This document shows, one piece after another, positions 11,322 to 21,716 of a DNA stretch of 64,000 nucleotides (positions are counted from its first letter, which is position 1; every line of letters begins with the position of its first letter). Both the position numbers and the translations under genes were made by a program. This DNA comes from Sodalis sp. CWE (lineage in GTDB: Bacteria; Pseudomonadota; Gammaproteobacteria; Enterobacterales; Enterobacteriaceae). The stretch is taken from assembly GCF_019646055.1 (NCBI RefSeq), contig NZ_JAESFE010000001.1, positions 512,466 through 576,465 of the forward strand. The letters run 5' to 3'. The notes beneath the pieces are model-generated. The model saw only the letters and a program-made list of their open reading frames with translations. It ran no database searches and was not told where the DNA came from.

Positions 11322-13364
11322 TTATTCTTGAAAACCATAATGACGAAGCATAGTCTGTAATTTCGGTTTACGTCCACGAAATCGAGAAAAAAGCACAATC
11401 GGATCTTCAGATCCTCCGCGTGAGAGTATTGTTTCGAGAAACAATTTACCAACGCTTCTATTAAAAATTCCTTCTTCTTCAAATCGAGACCAAACATCTA
11501 CTGCTAGTACATCTGCCCATAAATAACTATAATATCCTGCCGCATAACCACCAGAAAAAATATGGTTAAATGCATGTGGAAATCGCCCCCATGGCACACT
11601 AGGAATTACCGATACCTGTCTTTTTACTTCTATTAGTGTATTTAAAATACATGAATCATATTCCGGAGCAAACTGGCAGTGAATAAGAAAGTCGAATAAA
11701 CTAAGTTCTAGTTGACGAAGCATAAATAGCGCCACTTGATAGTTTTTTAGCTTTAAAATTTGTATTAATAACTTATTAGGAATTGGTTCATTGGTTTCAT
11801 AGTGGCCAGAAATGAGTGCAATTGATTCAGACTTCCAACAGTAATTTTCCATAAACTGACTTGGCAACTCAACAGCATCCCAAGGAACACCATTAATGCC
11901 AGCTACTCCAGGTGTATCAACACAAGTAAGAATATGATGCAACCCATGACCAAATTCGTGAAATAAAGTTACTACTTCACTATGTGTCAGTAAAGCGGGT
12001 CTATTCCCCATTGGACAACTAAAGTTGCAAGTGAGATAAGCTATCGGTTTTTGCAGTTCCCCATTTTTTTTACGTAATAAACTAACATATTCTTCCATCC
12101 AAGCGCCACTGCGTTTATTATCACGCGTATATAAATCTAAATAAAAACTACCACAGAGCTCTCCATTTTCATTAAATAAGTCAAAAAAACGAACATCAGG
12201 ATGCCATGTATCTATGTTAGTGCGTTCTTTAGTGGAAATGCCATAAATACGTTTAATGACTTCAAATAAGCCGTTAATAACACGCGCAACTGGAAAATAA
12301 GGACGAAGTTCTTCTTCGTTAATTGAGAAAAAATATTGTTTTTGTTTTTCTCCATAGTAGGAAATATCCCACGGATGTAATGTATCGCAATGAAAATAAT
12401 GTGCTGAAAATGAACGTAATTTCGCTAATTCCTTTTTTCCATAAGGGCGAACAAGCTTTATTAAATCCATAAGGAAATCTAATACTTTCTGTGGATTTTT
12501 TGCCATTTTTGTGACTAAAGATTTTTCAGCATAATTGTTAAAACCTAGCAATTTCGCTAATTCATAACGCAATGCAAGAATTTCTTTCATAACAGGACTA
12601 TTATCCCATTTACCAGCATTTGGTCCCTGATCGGAAGCTCGAGTATTATAAGCATGATAAATTTCTTCTCGTAGAATTGCATTGTCACAATAAGTAAGTA
12701 CAGAAAGATAACATGGAGCATCAAGAGTTAATAACCATCCTTCTTTCGCTTGATCCTTTGCACGAGCACGTGCAAAAGAAACCGTACTTTCGGGAATTCC
12801 AGTCAATTCCTTTTTATTGGTAATCAACTTACTCCATCCCATGGTTGCGTCTAAAACGTTATTACTATAAGTTGATCCCAATGCAGATAATCTAGAAACT
12901 ATTTGCCTGTATCTTTGCTGGTCTTCTTTCGATAGGTTAATACCAGATAACTCAAAATCACGCAATGCGTTATCTATTGCTTTTTTCTTTGGAAGATCCA
13001 TTGTTTTATAGCATTTACTTTCGCGAAGAGTTTGATAAGCTTCATATAAATTCTTGTTTTGTCCTATCCAAGAACTATAATCAGATAGCAATAAAAGACT
13101 TTTTTCGTAAGCTTCACGTAATTCTTTACTATTTTTTACTGCATTTAAATGATTAATTGGTCCCCAGATCCTACTTAAATTATTATCTGCTTCTGCTATA
13201 GGCTGACAAAGGTTTTCCCAAGTAAAAGGACCAGATTGTGCTATGACTTTTTCAACTGTATTACGACAGTGTTTAAGAGCGCTTGTTACTGCCGGTACAA
13301 CATATTCAGGAATAATGGAAGAAAATGGAGGCAAAAAAAACGACTTTAATAAAGGGTTAATCAT
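11322..13364 (-). CDS. prlC: Oligopeptidase A
   Basis: PrlC is a cytoplasmic M3-family zinc metallopeptidase that degrades short peptides, including cleaved signal peptides. Starting at 13364 the protein has 680 residues, exactly the E. coli length. This start has AGGA six bases upstream and aligns with E. coli MTNPLL, so nine further upstream codons were left out. The zinc-binding HEFGHGLHH motif lies near residues 469-477. The C-terminal HIFSGGYAAGYYSYLWADVLA segment, which contributes substrate-binding residues, is intact. In E. coli rsmJ follows on the same strand; here it is lost. Confidence 0.97.
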   Translation of the reverse strand: MINPLLKSFFLPPFSSIIPEYVVPAVTSALKHCRNTVEKVIAQSGPFTWENLCQPIAEADNNLSRIWGPINHLNAVKNSKELREAYEKSLLLLSDYSSWIGQNKNLYEAYQTLRESKCYKTMDLPKKKAIDNALRDFELSGINLSKEDQQRYRQIVSRLSALGSTYSNNVLDATMGWSKLITNKKELTGIPESTVSFARARAKDQAKEGWLLTLDAPCYLSVLTYCDNAILREEIYHAYNTRASDQGPNAGKWDNSPVMKEILALRYELAKLLGFNNYAEKSLVTKMAKNPQKVLDFLMDLIKLVRPYGKKELAKLRSFSAHYFHCDTLHPWDISYYGEKQKQYFFSINEEELRPYFPVARVINGLFEVIKRIYGISTKERTNIDTWHPDVRFFDLFNENGELCGSFYLDLYTRDNKRSGAWMEEYVSLLRKKNGELQKPIAYLTCNFSCPMGNRPALLTHSEVVTLFHEFGHGLHHILTCVDTPGVAGINGVPWDAVELPSQFMENYCWKSESIALISGHYETNEPIPNKLLIQILKLKNYQVALFMLRQLELSLFDFLIHCQFAPEYDSCILNTLIEVKRQVSVIPSVPWGRFPHAFNHIFSGGYAAGYYSYLWADVLAVDVWSRFEEEGIFNRSVGKLFLETILSRGGSEDPIVLFSRFRGRKPKLQTMLRHYGFQE

Positions 13365-14514
13365 ATGAAGTCCTGCTTCCTTAACTGACAAATGAACGAT
13401 AAATGTATAATCTGTTTTGCTTTTTTTTAAAGAAGAAAAGAAAAAGTATAATAATTTAAATGATTCATAAAGGAAATACCATTTTTTTTAAAAAAATTCA
13501 TTTGTGAATTAAAAAATATATTTAATAAATAAAGGTTTATGTTTATTGTTTGTTGAAAACAATAACCGCAATTAGGATTTTTTTTGATCATAAATTAATA
13601 GCTTATGCTATTAATTTATGATCAAAAAAATCAAAAAAAAATAATATTTTCTTAATTTCCCTATATTTGGTTAACTTTATATGTACTATTAATACTAATA
13701 ATCTACTTGAGCAGGAAGTGCATAAATGAAATAGGTGTCCTATTTGTTCGATTTTAATCATCTTGATTTATAAGATTATTTATTCTACTCAATTACCAGT
13801 AGAATATTTTAACTACATTTATAAGCAAAATTATTATCAATATAGTACGATTTTGCAAACAATACGTAAAAATTAATTAAATTTATCAATTTTTAAAAAC
13901 TCCCATTTATGGTTAAAAAAATAGTTGAGCAAATTCTTTCTACATAGATAGAAAGACCTACGTCTTATTAAAATTATTAAATCATTGAGCACATTCTAAA
14001 TTTTGAATAACTAACAGCTTATTTAAATATTAAAATTTCCTAAATATATCATTTAAACATTAATAAACATCGTACATTAAAAATTTTATGTTAACCTTGA
14101 GAGCATATGTTTTAATCAACATAAATACTTCTCTAATATATTTTTGGTTATACATTGCATAGTTACATATAAAAAACGTAAAAATTGGTTAGTTCAAAAG
14201 TTAAATTTTCAATTATATGTTTTTGTCAAAATTGGAAATAATTACTATGTAATAGCGCTTTGTAACAGCTAGAATAAATTGCTGAATTTCTTTTTAAGAG
14301 AAAGCTCGCTTTTATTTACTAGTTTTTTCTAGATTGACAAGCCCAAGCAGAATGATCAGATTCAATTTTTCATTTTGAATACTAAAAACTGTATAGAAAA
14401 TCTTTTTGTTTGTAAATGCCAATCAGGCTATCTCTAAGTAAATGGTCCGTCTTATAAAACCATAAAAATTGAAAAATTCAGCTCGTGGAGATAATGGGAA
14501 GGAGGCTATTAAGT
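13365..14514. other. 1.15-kb spacer between divergent prlC and marC
   Basis: No gene is recognised; rlmJ, the E. coli neighbour of prlC here, is absent. The spacer holds the 24-bp inverted repeat at 13579-13630, an 8-bp hairpin TCTTTCTA/TAGAAAGA at 13935-13956 and a weaker hairpin at 14287-14303. Confidence 0.6.
13579..13630. repeat. 24-bp perfect inverted repeat with 4-base loop
   Basis: The left arm 13579-13602 and right arm 13607-13630 are complementary over all 24 positions around the loop TTAT. The arms consist of seven T or A at the outside plus GATCATAAATTAATAGC and its complement. On both strands the T run precedes and the A run follows the hairpin, the reverse of a Rho-independent terminator. 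It lies about 215 bases upstream of prlC, at a synteny break between prlC and marC. Confidence 0.85.
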
Positions 14515-15183
14515 ATGTTTGAACTTTTTAAAGAAGTTGGTTTAGGCCTAATAATGCTGCTTCCTTTAGTAAATCCACTTGCTACCATAGTATTATTTCT
14601 TAGTCTTAGTGAAGGAATGAGTGTAGCAGAACGAAATAAACAGGCCCTTCTAACTTCGGTATGCGTTTTTACTACTATGGTGATTACTTTTTATGCTGGA
14701 ACGTTGATTATGAATGTTTTTGGTATTTCTATGTCAGGTTTACGAATTGCTGGAGGTGTTATTGTATTTTTTATCGGTTTTCATATGTTATTCCCAAAGG
14801 AAATTGATAGTGATTTAGATTATTTTAAATTTGATATACAAAAAAATCATAAAAAAACTACCACTAGTATTGCTTTCGTACCGTTAACTATGCCAAGTAC
14901 GGTAGGTCCGGGGGCTATTTCAATGATTATTAGTTGGGTTTCAACCTTTAATAAAACTCTTTATTTTTCCTATTTAGTTGTTTTATTTGCGCCGATATTA
15001 GTTTTTTTATCTATTAGCTTTCTTGTTTGGATAGGGTTACGTGGCTCATGTGTCATCATGAATTTGATTGGTGCAACTGGAATTAAGGCAATTTCGAGAA
15101 TAATGGGATTTATTTTAGTATGCATGGGGGTCCAATTTATCATTAACGGTATATTAGAAATCATTACTAACTGTCATCTTTAA
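14515..15183 (+). CDS. marC: MarC family inner-membrane protein
   Basis: This is a 222-residue polytopic membrane protein of unknown function in the MarC (UPF0056) family. It matches E. coli MarC (221 residues) better than the paralogue YhgN: LFKEVGLGLIMLLPLVNPL, GLRIAGG and the C-terminal RIMGFILVCMGVQFIINGI are close to identical. Six hydrophobic segments are visible, with a charged loop near residues 100-120. The start at 14515 is chosen because a strong site, GGAAGGAGG at 497-505 of the 14-kb block, lies nine bases upstream; an upstream in-frame GTG at 14485 has no such support. In E. coli marC lies beside marRAB, which is absent here. Confidence 0.9.
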   Translation: MFELFKEVGLGLIMLLPLVNPLATIVLFLSLSEGMSVAERNKQALLTSVCVFTTMVITFYAGTLIMNVFGISMSGLRIAGGVIVFFIGFHMLFPKEIDSDLDYFKFDIQKNHKKTTTSIAFVPLTMPSTVGPGAISMIISWVSTFNKTLYFSYLVVLFAPILVFLSISFLVWIGLRGSCVIMNLIGATGIKAISRIMGFILVCMGVQFIINGILEIITNCHL

Positions 15184-15290
15184 TTCTACTTTAAGTTTCG
15201 AAATCAAACACATTGATTCTAGTTAAAAATTAAAAGTGATAACTGCACAAATAGAAAACTGATGCTGTTTTAGCATAGTGAAAAACAATA

Positions 15291-15310
15291 TTTTCTTCTT
15301 TAGAAGAGAA
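15291..15310 (-). terminator. Possible terminator between convergent marC and gyrA
   Basis: The arms TTTTCTTCT (15291-15299) and AGAAGAGAA (15302-15310) pair with one G-U. On the minus strand the hairpin is followed by ATATTGTTTTT, so it could end the gyrA transcript, 59 bases after its stop. Confidence 0.4.
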
Positions 15311-15368
15311 TAATTAAACGATTAGAATACTTTAAAAAAGTAACATATACTAAAATTCTACTTTAAAT

Positions 15369-17888
15369 TTAATTAACATGAAATTTCATTTCAGCAATGC
15401 GTTGTAGTCCTACTACACGTTCGTTTTCTGTAGTACGAATCAGTGCTACACCTTGAGTATTGCGACCTATGATGCTTACCTCAGAAACTCTGGTACGAAC
15501 TAAAGTTCCTACATCTGTAATCATCATAATTTGATTGTGATCATCTACTTGTACAGCACCAATTACCTTACCATTTCGTTTATTTACTTTAATAGAGATA
15601 ACGCCTCGTGTAGCACGAGACTTAATCGGGTATTCAGTTTGAGTAGTGCGCTTTCCATAACCATTTTGTGTTACTGTTAAGATAGTTCCAGAACCACGTG
15701 GAATTATAAGAGACACCACCTTATCACCCTCAATTAATTTAATCCCGCGAACACCAGCTGCAGCGCGTCCCATACTTCTTACTTGATTCTCTGAAAATCG
15801 AACTACCTTTCCATAAGCAGAAAACAACATTATATCATGGCTTCCATCTGTCAGATCTACACCAATTAACTCATCTCCATTATTTAAGTTAACAGCGATA
15901 ATTCCAGCGCTACGAGGACGACTAAAGCTAGCAAGAGGAGTTTTTTTAACAATACCACTAGCGGTTGCCATAAAGACATGAAGATGATTTGCATATTCAC
16001 GAATTGGTAAAGGCAAAATAGCAGTAATTCGTTCTTTTGGCTCTAAAGGAATTAAATTGGCTATTGGACGACCTCTAGCACCATGACTAGCTTCCGGTAA
16101 TTGATAAACTTTCATCCAATACATTCGACCAAAACTAGAAAATAGCAAAATTATATCATGTGTATTTGCTACCAATAATCTTTCGATAAAATCTTCCTCT
16201 TTAATACTAGCTGCGGATTTTCCTTTTCCACCACGACGTTGCGCTTCGTAATCAGTTAAAGGCTGATACTTTACATATCCTTGGTGAGATAGAGTAACAA
16301 CAATATCTTCTTGATTAATTAAATCTTCGGTGTTGATATCTAATCTCCTAATTGTAATCTCTGTACGACGCGGATCTTTATATTGTTCTTGTATGATTAA
16401 AAGTTCTTTGCGAATAACTTTTATTAATTGATTAGGATCATTTAGGATTTTGGTCAGATCAGCGATTTGAACTAATAATTTTTTATATTCGTCCAAAACT
16501 TTTTTGTGTTCTAAGCTCGTTAATTTTTGTAGACGTAAATCTAAAATTGTCTGAGCATGTTCTTCTGTTAAGAAATAATGACTTTTATGAATGCTACTTT
16601 CTGTTTCTAACTCCTTTCCAATTTCTGTGATGAGACCAGAAGACCATGGACGGGCAATCAAAGCATTCTTTGCTTCCATTGGCGTTGATGCTTGACAAAT
16701 TAATTCAATTATTGGATTAATGTTTGTCAACGCTACTGCAAGTGCTTCTAAAATATGAATACGCTCATGAGCCTTTCGTAATTCAAAGATTGTGCGTCTC
16801 GTCACTACTTCACGACGATGACTTATAAAAGCAGATAAAATTTCCCTTAAAGAGAGGGTTTTTGGTAATCCATAATGTAGCGCAACCATATTGATACTAA
16901 ATAAAACCTGCATCTGAGTCAGAGAATAGAGATTATTTAACACTACTTTTCCTACGGAATCTCTTTTAATTTCTATGACAATACGCATACCATCTTTATC
17001 AGATTCATCTCGTAATCCTCTAATACCTCTGATACGCTTTTCTTTTACCAGTTCAGCAATCTTTTCAAGAAGACGTGCTTTGTTTACTTGATAAGGAATC
17101 TCATTTACGACGATAACTTCTCGTCCAGATTTATTATCTGTTTTTACTTCTGCGCGTGCACGAATATAAACTTTTCCTCTTCCAGTACGGTAAGCTTCTT
17201 TAATACCACATTGGCCATTAATAATGGCAGCTGTCGGAAAATCAGGACCAGGAATATACTTCATTAACTTTTCTGTACTGATATTTTCATTATCAATATA
17301 AGCTAAACATCCATTAATAACCTCTGAAAGGTTATGAGGTGGTATGTTAGTAGCCATGCCAACTGCAATACCGGAAGATCCGTTGATTAACAAATTAGGC
17401 ACTCTCGTTGGGAGAATACTTGGAATTTTTTCTGTTCCATCGTAATTAGGAACAAAATCAATTGTTTCTTTTTCCAAGTCAGCTAGAAGTTCATGGGCTA
17501 TTTTTGCCATTCGTACTTCTGTGTAGCGCATTGCCGCAGCAGTATCGCCGTCAACAGACCCAAAGTTGCCTTGACCGTCAATTAACATATAGCGTAATGA
17601 AAAAGGCTGCGCCATCCGTACAATTGTGTCATAAACTGCAGAATCTCCATGAGGATGATATTTTCCAATAACATCCCCTACAATACGTGCAGATTTTTTG
17701 TAAGGCTTATTCCAATCATTACCAAGTACATTCATTGCAAATAATACACGACGATGTACGGGTTTAAGTCCATCACGTACATCGGGTAAGGCACGTCCAA
17801 CAATAACAGACATAGCATAGTCTAGATAGGAACGTTTTAATTCTTCTTCAATATTAACTGACGTAATTTCTTTGGCAAACTCGTTCAT
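15369..17888 (-). CDS. gyrA: DNA gyrase subunit A, lacking the acidic C-terminal tail
   Basis: GyrA forms the A2B2 gyrase that introduces negative supercoils. The protein has 839 residues (E. coli 875). The breakage-reunion domain has catalytic Tyr122 in [10 protein letters not shown]. Ser83 and Asp87 of the quinolone region ([12 protein letters not shown]) are the sensitive residues. The C-terminal beta-pinwheel includes the GyrA box QRRGGKG, needed for DNA wrapping. The protein ends at [15 protein letters not shown]; the roughly 35-residue acidic tail of E. coli GyrA, which modulates supercoiling, is absent. The start matches E. coli in register. gyrA is divergent from ubiG, as in E. coli. 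Confidence 0.97.
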   Translation of the reverse strand: MNEFAKEITSVNIEEELKRSYLDYAMSVIVGRALPDVRDGLKPVHRRVLFAMNVLGNDWNKPYKKSARIVGDVIGKYHPHGDSAVYDTIVRMAQPFSLRYMLIDGQGNFGSVDGDTAAAMRYTEVRMAKIAHELLADLEKETIDFVPNYDGTEKIPSILPTRVPNLLINGSSGIAVGMATNIPPHNLSEVINGCLAYIDNENISTEKLMKYIPGPDFPTAAIINGQCGIKEAYRTGRGKVYIRARAEVKTDNKSGREVIVVNEIPYQVNKARLLEKIAELVKEKRIRGIRGLRDESDKDGMRIVIEIKRDSVGKVVLNNLYSLTQMQVLFSINMVALHYGLPKTLSLREILSAFISHRREVVTRRTIFELRKAHERIHILEALAVALTNINPIIELICQASTPMEAKNALIARPWSSGLITEIGKELETESSIHKSHYFLTEEHAQTILDLRLQKLTSLEHKKVLDEYKKLLVQIADLTKILNDPNQLIKVIRKELLIIQEQYKDPRRTEITIRRLDINTEDLINQEDIVVTLSHQGYVKYQPLTDYEAQRRGGKGKSAASIKEEDFIERLLVANTHDIILLFSSFGRMYWMKVYQLPEASHGARGRPIANLIPLEPKERITAILPLPIREYANHLHVFMATASGIVKKTPLASFSRPRSAGIIAVNLNNGDELIGVDLTDGSHDIMLFSAYGKVVRFSENQVRSMGRAAAGVRGIKLIEGDKVVSLIIPRGSGTILTVTQNGYGKRTTQTEYPIKSRATRGVISIKVNKRNGKVIGAVQVDDHNQIMMITDVGTLVRTRVSEVSIIGRNTQGVALIRTTENERVVGLQRIAEMKFHVN

Positions 17889-18206
17889 GAAACTGCTATC
17901 TCTCTACGTATTAGATGATAAGATTGTTTATTTCTTGCTCAGCTTTAACTGAACCCTATAAAAGACACATCATTCTTATTTTGCAAGATAGAATAAAGCT
18001 AATCGATTAGATTAGATCTAGCAAATTTCTCTTCATTAGAAGAAAAGAAAATATACTTCAATCATAATTTATGGTGGCATAGTGAATAAAATTAAATTAT
18101 ATACTTTGTTTTTTAAAAAAATTCAGCTTTATATTTTTACTGCCCTTATGATTTATTAGAATATGTTACTCTCTACCATTTACATGTCAAATAATAGAAG
18201 ATATTT
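17889..18206. other. Divergent promoter region of gyrA and ubiG
   Basis: This 318-base spacer must carry promoters for both genes. No confident -35/-10 pair was picked. A short hairpin CTTC-ATTA-GAAG lies near 18032-18043. Confidence 0.5.
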
Positions 18207-18965
18207 ATGATTAAAAAAATCGCTGATAAACGAATAAATAATAAAAAACAGTTTACTGATAAAAAAAATTTTGATCCAAAAGAAATTGCTAAATTTGATG
18301 ATGAAGATGAAATTTGGTGGGATCCTAATGGAAAATTTAAATTATTACATCGTATAAATTCATTGCGTATGGATTATGTGTTAAAACATACTAATAATGG
18401 ACTTTTTGGTAAGGACGTATTAGATGTTGGCTGCGGTGGAGGTATTTTATCGGAAAGCATGACACGAGAAGGAGCAAAAGTTACAGGATTGGACGTTAGT
18501 ATTAAATCGCTACAGTCAGCTCGCTTGCATGCACTCAAAAATGATTTAAATTTAAATTATCAACAACAAACAGCCGAAGAGCACGCTAAAGAAAATCCTA
18601 ACGCTTATGATGTTGTAACTTGTATGGAAGTATTAGAACATGTACCTAATCCATCTTCAGTTGTTTTTGCCTGTGCTAATTTAGTAAAACCTGGTGGAGA
18701 AGTTTTTTTCTCAACAATAAATCGTAATTTAAAATCTTGGTTAGCAGTTGTTCTTGGAGCTGAGTATATACTTCGTATGTTGCCAATAGGCACTCATAAC
18801 ATAACAAAATTTATCCAACCATCTGAGTTGTTAACTTGGATAGATAATACTTCATTATGTGAATATCATATTGTTGGTTTACATTACAATCTATTACTAG
18901 ATCGCTTTTATCTTGATAATAATGTTGATATTAACTATATACTATATACCCGTCGGGAGAGATGA
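18207..18965 (+). CDS. ubiG: Ubiquinone biosynthesis O-methyltransferase
   Basis: UbiG carries out both O-methylation steps of ubiquinone synthesis with S-adenosylmethionine. The protein has 252 residues (E. coli 240). The SAM-binding motif I is [15 protein letters not shown] near residues 72-86. [12 protein letters not shown] and [12 protein letters not shown] match the family, as does the membrane-association segment [19 protein letters not shown]. The N-terminus carries extra lysine-rich residues before EIAKFD, so the true start could lie further in; no strong ribosome-binding site decides it. It links functionally with UbiX (43897-44469) and with the quinone-reducing complex I operon. Confidence 0.95.
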   Translation: MIKKIADKRINNKKQFTDKKNFDPKEIAKFDDEDEIWWDPNGKFKLLHRINSLRMDYVLKHTNNGLFGKDVLDVGCGGGILSESMTREGAKVTGLDVSIKSLQSARLHALKNDLNLNYQQQTAEEHAKENPNAYDVVTCMEVLEHVPNPSSVVFACANLVKPGGEVFFSTINRNLKSWLAVVLGAEYILRMLPIGTHNITKFIQPSELLTWIDNTSLCEYHIVGLHYNLLLDRFYLDNNVDINYILYTRRER

Positions 18966-19379
18966 ATCATAAATTTCTCTAATGTCAATTTTAATATTAA
19001 AACAATTGCTTTTAAAAAAATTTTATATCTAAAAAAATTATTCTTGAGTAAGGTGCTTATTTTTGCATAAAGTTTATGTATATTGATTCTTTTCGCTCTA
19101 TGAGCTTTTTCTAAAGACTAAGTTTATTCTAAAATCTCTCGTGATCGACAACATGAGGTATTCTCAAACAAAAATCATTCATTTTTAATGACTTACTGTT
19201 AACAAAAAATTGTCTGAAAAACAACTGAACAACTGATTACTTACGTTGTATAAACTGTATCACTTTTTTGTAAAACTAATAACAGATTCCATATAGACGT
19301 CGATTCTTAATAAATTAATCTCAAAGAATTAAAAAAGAGAACGATATTTTTGGATCATCTAGGCAGGTGTGATGTACAC
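18966..19379. other. Leader region upstream of nrdA
   Basis: The 414 bases hold no gene. TTGTAT followed 17 bases later by TGTAAA (about 19247-19275) could be a promoter, but the -10 is poor. No convincing pair of NrdR or DnaA boxes was seen. Confidence 0.4.
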
Positions 19380-21653
19380 ATGAACCAAGGTTTTTTCGTT
19401 ACAAAACGTAATGGGCGCAAAGAAATTATCAATCTTAATAAGATTCATCGAATTATTGATTTGGCAGCAGATGGGTTAGAAAACGTTTCCACTGCTCAAG
19501 TTGAATGGAAATCTCGTATGCAATTTTATAACGGCATTAAAACTACTGATATTCATGAAACAATTATTAAGGTTGCAGCAGATTTAATTTCCTATGAAAT
19601 ACCAGATTACCAATATCTTGCTGCCAGACTAGCTATTTTTTATTTACGTAAAAAAGCTTACGGAAAATTTGAACCACCAAAATTGTATGATCATGTATTT
19701 AAATTGGTTACTATGGGCAAATATGATAAACATCTTTTAATAGATTATTCTGCTGAAGAGTTTGGGCAAATGGACAGATTTATCGATCATTATCGAGATA
19801 TGAATTTCTCCTATGCTGCAGTTAAACAGCTAGAAGGAAAATATTTAGTCCAAAATAGGGTTACTGGTGAAATTTATGAAAGTGCTCAGATTTTATATAT
19901 GTTGGTTTCGGCTTGTTTGTTTTCTAGTTATCCACGCGGATCTCGACTAGACTATGTTAAACGTTTTTATAATGCTGTATCAACATTTAAAATCTCGCTT
20001 CCAACCCCGATTATGTCTGGGGTACGCACACCAACTCGTCAATTTAGTTCTTGTGTATTAATAGAGTGTGGAGATAGTCTTAATTCTATTAATGCCTCTT
20101 CTAATGCAATTGTAAAATACATATCTCAACGTGCTGGAATAGGAATCAATGCTGGTCGTATTCGTGCATTAGGAAGTCCAATTCGTGGAGGAGAAGCTCT
20201 CCATACTGGTTGTATTCCTTTCTATAAACACTTTCAGACTGCAGTTAAATCTTGTTCTCAAGGTGGAGTACGAGGTGGAGCCGCTACGTTATTTTATCCT
20301 ATTTGGCATCTCGAAGTAGAAAGTTTACTAATCTTAAAAAACAATCGAGGAATAGAAGATAACAGAGTTCGTCATATGGATTACGGTGTGCAACTCAATA
20401 GATTAATGTACCAACGATTAGTTAAAGGGGATAATATTACACTATTTAGTCCTTCAGACGTTCCAAAATTATATGATACTTTTTTTTCAGATCAAGATGA
20501 ATTTGAATATCTTTATATTAAGTACGAACAGAAAAAAAATATTCGTCAACGTCGTGTTAAAGCAATAGATCTTTTTTCTTTAATGATGCAAGAACGAACT
20601 TCTACAGGGAGAATTTATATTCAAAATGTAGACCATTGCAATACTCACAGTTCCTTTGATGCGTCTGTAGCACCAATTCGTCAATCAAATTTATGTTTGG
20701 AAATTACTCTTCCCACTAAACCATTAGAAGATGTTAATAGCGAAATTGCATTATGTACTTTATCTGCTTTTAATCTTGGAGCTATAGATAATCTTGACGA
20801 TTTAAAAGAACTTGCTATATTAGTTGTACGTGCATTGGATTCATTGCTTGATTATCAAGAATATCCAATTCATGCTGCAAGAAATGGCGCCATGGGTCGT
20901 AGAACCCTTGGAATTGGTGTAATTAATTTTGCTTACTATTTGGCTAAATATAATATGCGCTATTCTGATGGAAGCGCTATTAATTTAACCCATCGTACGT
21001 TCGAAGCCATTCAGTATTACCTTTTGAAAGCTTCCAACGATCTTGCTCGTGAACGCGGAGCTTGCCCTCGATTTCATGAAACCACTTATTCGCATGGTAT
21101 TCTACCGATCGATACATATAAAAAGGATCTTGATAACATTGTTACTGAAACATTACATTATGATTGGGAAGCGCTACGAGCGGATATTAAAAAACATGGT
21201 TTACGTAATTCTACTTTATCAGCATTAATGCCATCAGAAACATCTTCGCAGATTTGTAATGCTACCAATGGTATTGAACCGCCTCGTGGCCTAGTGAGCA
21301 TTAAAGTTTCCAAAGATGGAATTTTACGCCAAGTGGTACCAGAGGCTACCCGCCTTCAAAAGGCGTATGAACTGTTATGGGATATGCCAAATAACAATGG
21401 TTATTTACACTTAGTTAGTGTAATGCAGAAATTTATTGATCAGTCTATTTCTACTAATACAAACTATGATCCCTCTCGATTTCCAAATGGAAAGATTCCG
21501 ATGAAACAATTATTAAAGGACTTACTAACTGCGTATAAACTTGGAGTAAAGACTTTGTATTATCAAAATACACGGGATGGTGCGAGCGATTCACAGGAGG
21601 ATATACAAATAACTCAACAGGATGATTGCAAAAGCGATGCTTGTAAAATCTAA
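19380..21653 (+). CDS. nrdA: Class Ia ribonucleotide reductase, alpha subunit
   Basis: NrdA reduces ribonucleoside diphosphates to deoxy forms using a radical delivered by NrdB. From the ATG at 19380 it has 757 residues (E. coli 761); that start aligns MNQGFFVTKRNG with E. coli MNQNLLVTKRDG, so ten earlier codons are excluded. The N-terminal ATP-cone is present. Active-site cysteines lie in SSCVLIECGD, SNLCLEI and ALCTLSAFN, and the C-terminal redox pair is in CKSDACKI. The radical-transfer tyrosines lie in KTLYYQNTRDG. Overall activity control by ATP/dATP should therefore be retained. nrdB follows after 63 bases and yfaE directly after that. Confidence 0.97.
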   Translation: MNQGFFVTKRNGRKEIINLNKIHRIIDLAADGLENVSTAQVEWKSRMQFYNGIKTTDIHETIIKVAADLISYEIPDYQYLAARLAIFYLRKKAYGKFEPPKLYDHVFKLVTMGKYDKHLLIDYSAEEFGQMDRFIDHYRDMNFSYAAVKQLEGKYLVQNRVTGEIYESAQILYMLVSACLFSSYPRGSRLDYVKRFYNAVSTFKISLPTPIMSGVRTPTRQFSSCVLIECGDSLNSINASSNAIVKYISQRAGIGINAGRIRALGSPIRGGEALHTGCIPFYKHFQTAVKSCSQGGVRGGAATLFYPIWHLEVESLLILKNNRGIEDNRVRHMDYGVQLNRLMYQRLVKGDNITLFSPSDVPKLYDTFFSDQDEFEYLYIKYEQKKNIRQRRVKAIDLFSLMMQERTSTGRIYIQNVDHCNTHSSFDASVAPIRQSNLCLEITLPTKPLEDVNSEIALCTLSAFNLGAIDNLDDLKELAILVVRALDSLLDYQEYPIHAARNGAMGRRTLGIGVINFAYYLAKYNMRYSDGSAINLTHRTFEAIQYYLLKASNDLARERGACPRFHETTYSHGILPIDTYKKDLDNIVTETLHYDWEALRADIKKHGLRNSTLSALMPSETSSQICNATNGIEPPRGLVSIKVSKDGILRQVVPEATRLQKAYELLWDMPNNNGYLHLVSVMQKFIDQSISTNTNYDPSRFPNGKIPMKQLLKDLLTAYKLGVKTLYYQNTRDGASDSQEDIQITQQDDCKSDACKI

Positions 21654-21716
21654 GTTAATGAAACTAAACTAGATATAAGCAAGAAACAGTAGTTGTGTAA
21701 AAATAGCGGAGCGCCA

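Noticed and set aside
13579-13630. Reading the 24-bp hairpin as a bidirectional terminator
   Set aside because: T runs precede rather than follow the stem on both strands, and the two adjacent genes are divergent, so no transcript needs ending there.
14485-14514. Upstream GTG start giving marC ten extra codons
   Set aside because: The strong GGAAGGAGG site lies inside this extension and supports the ATG at 14515.
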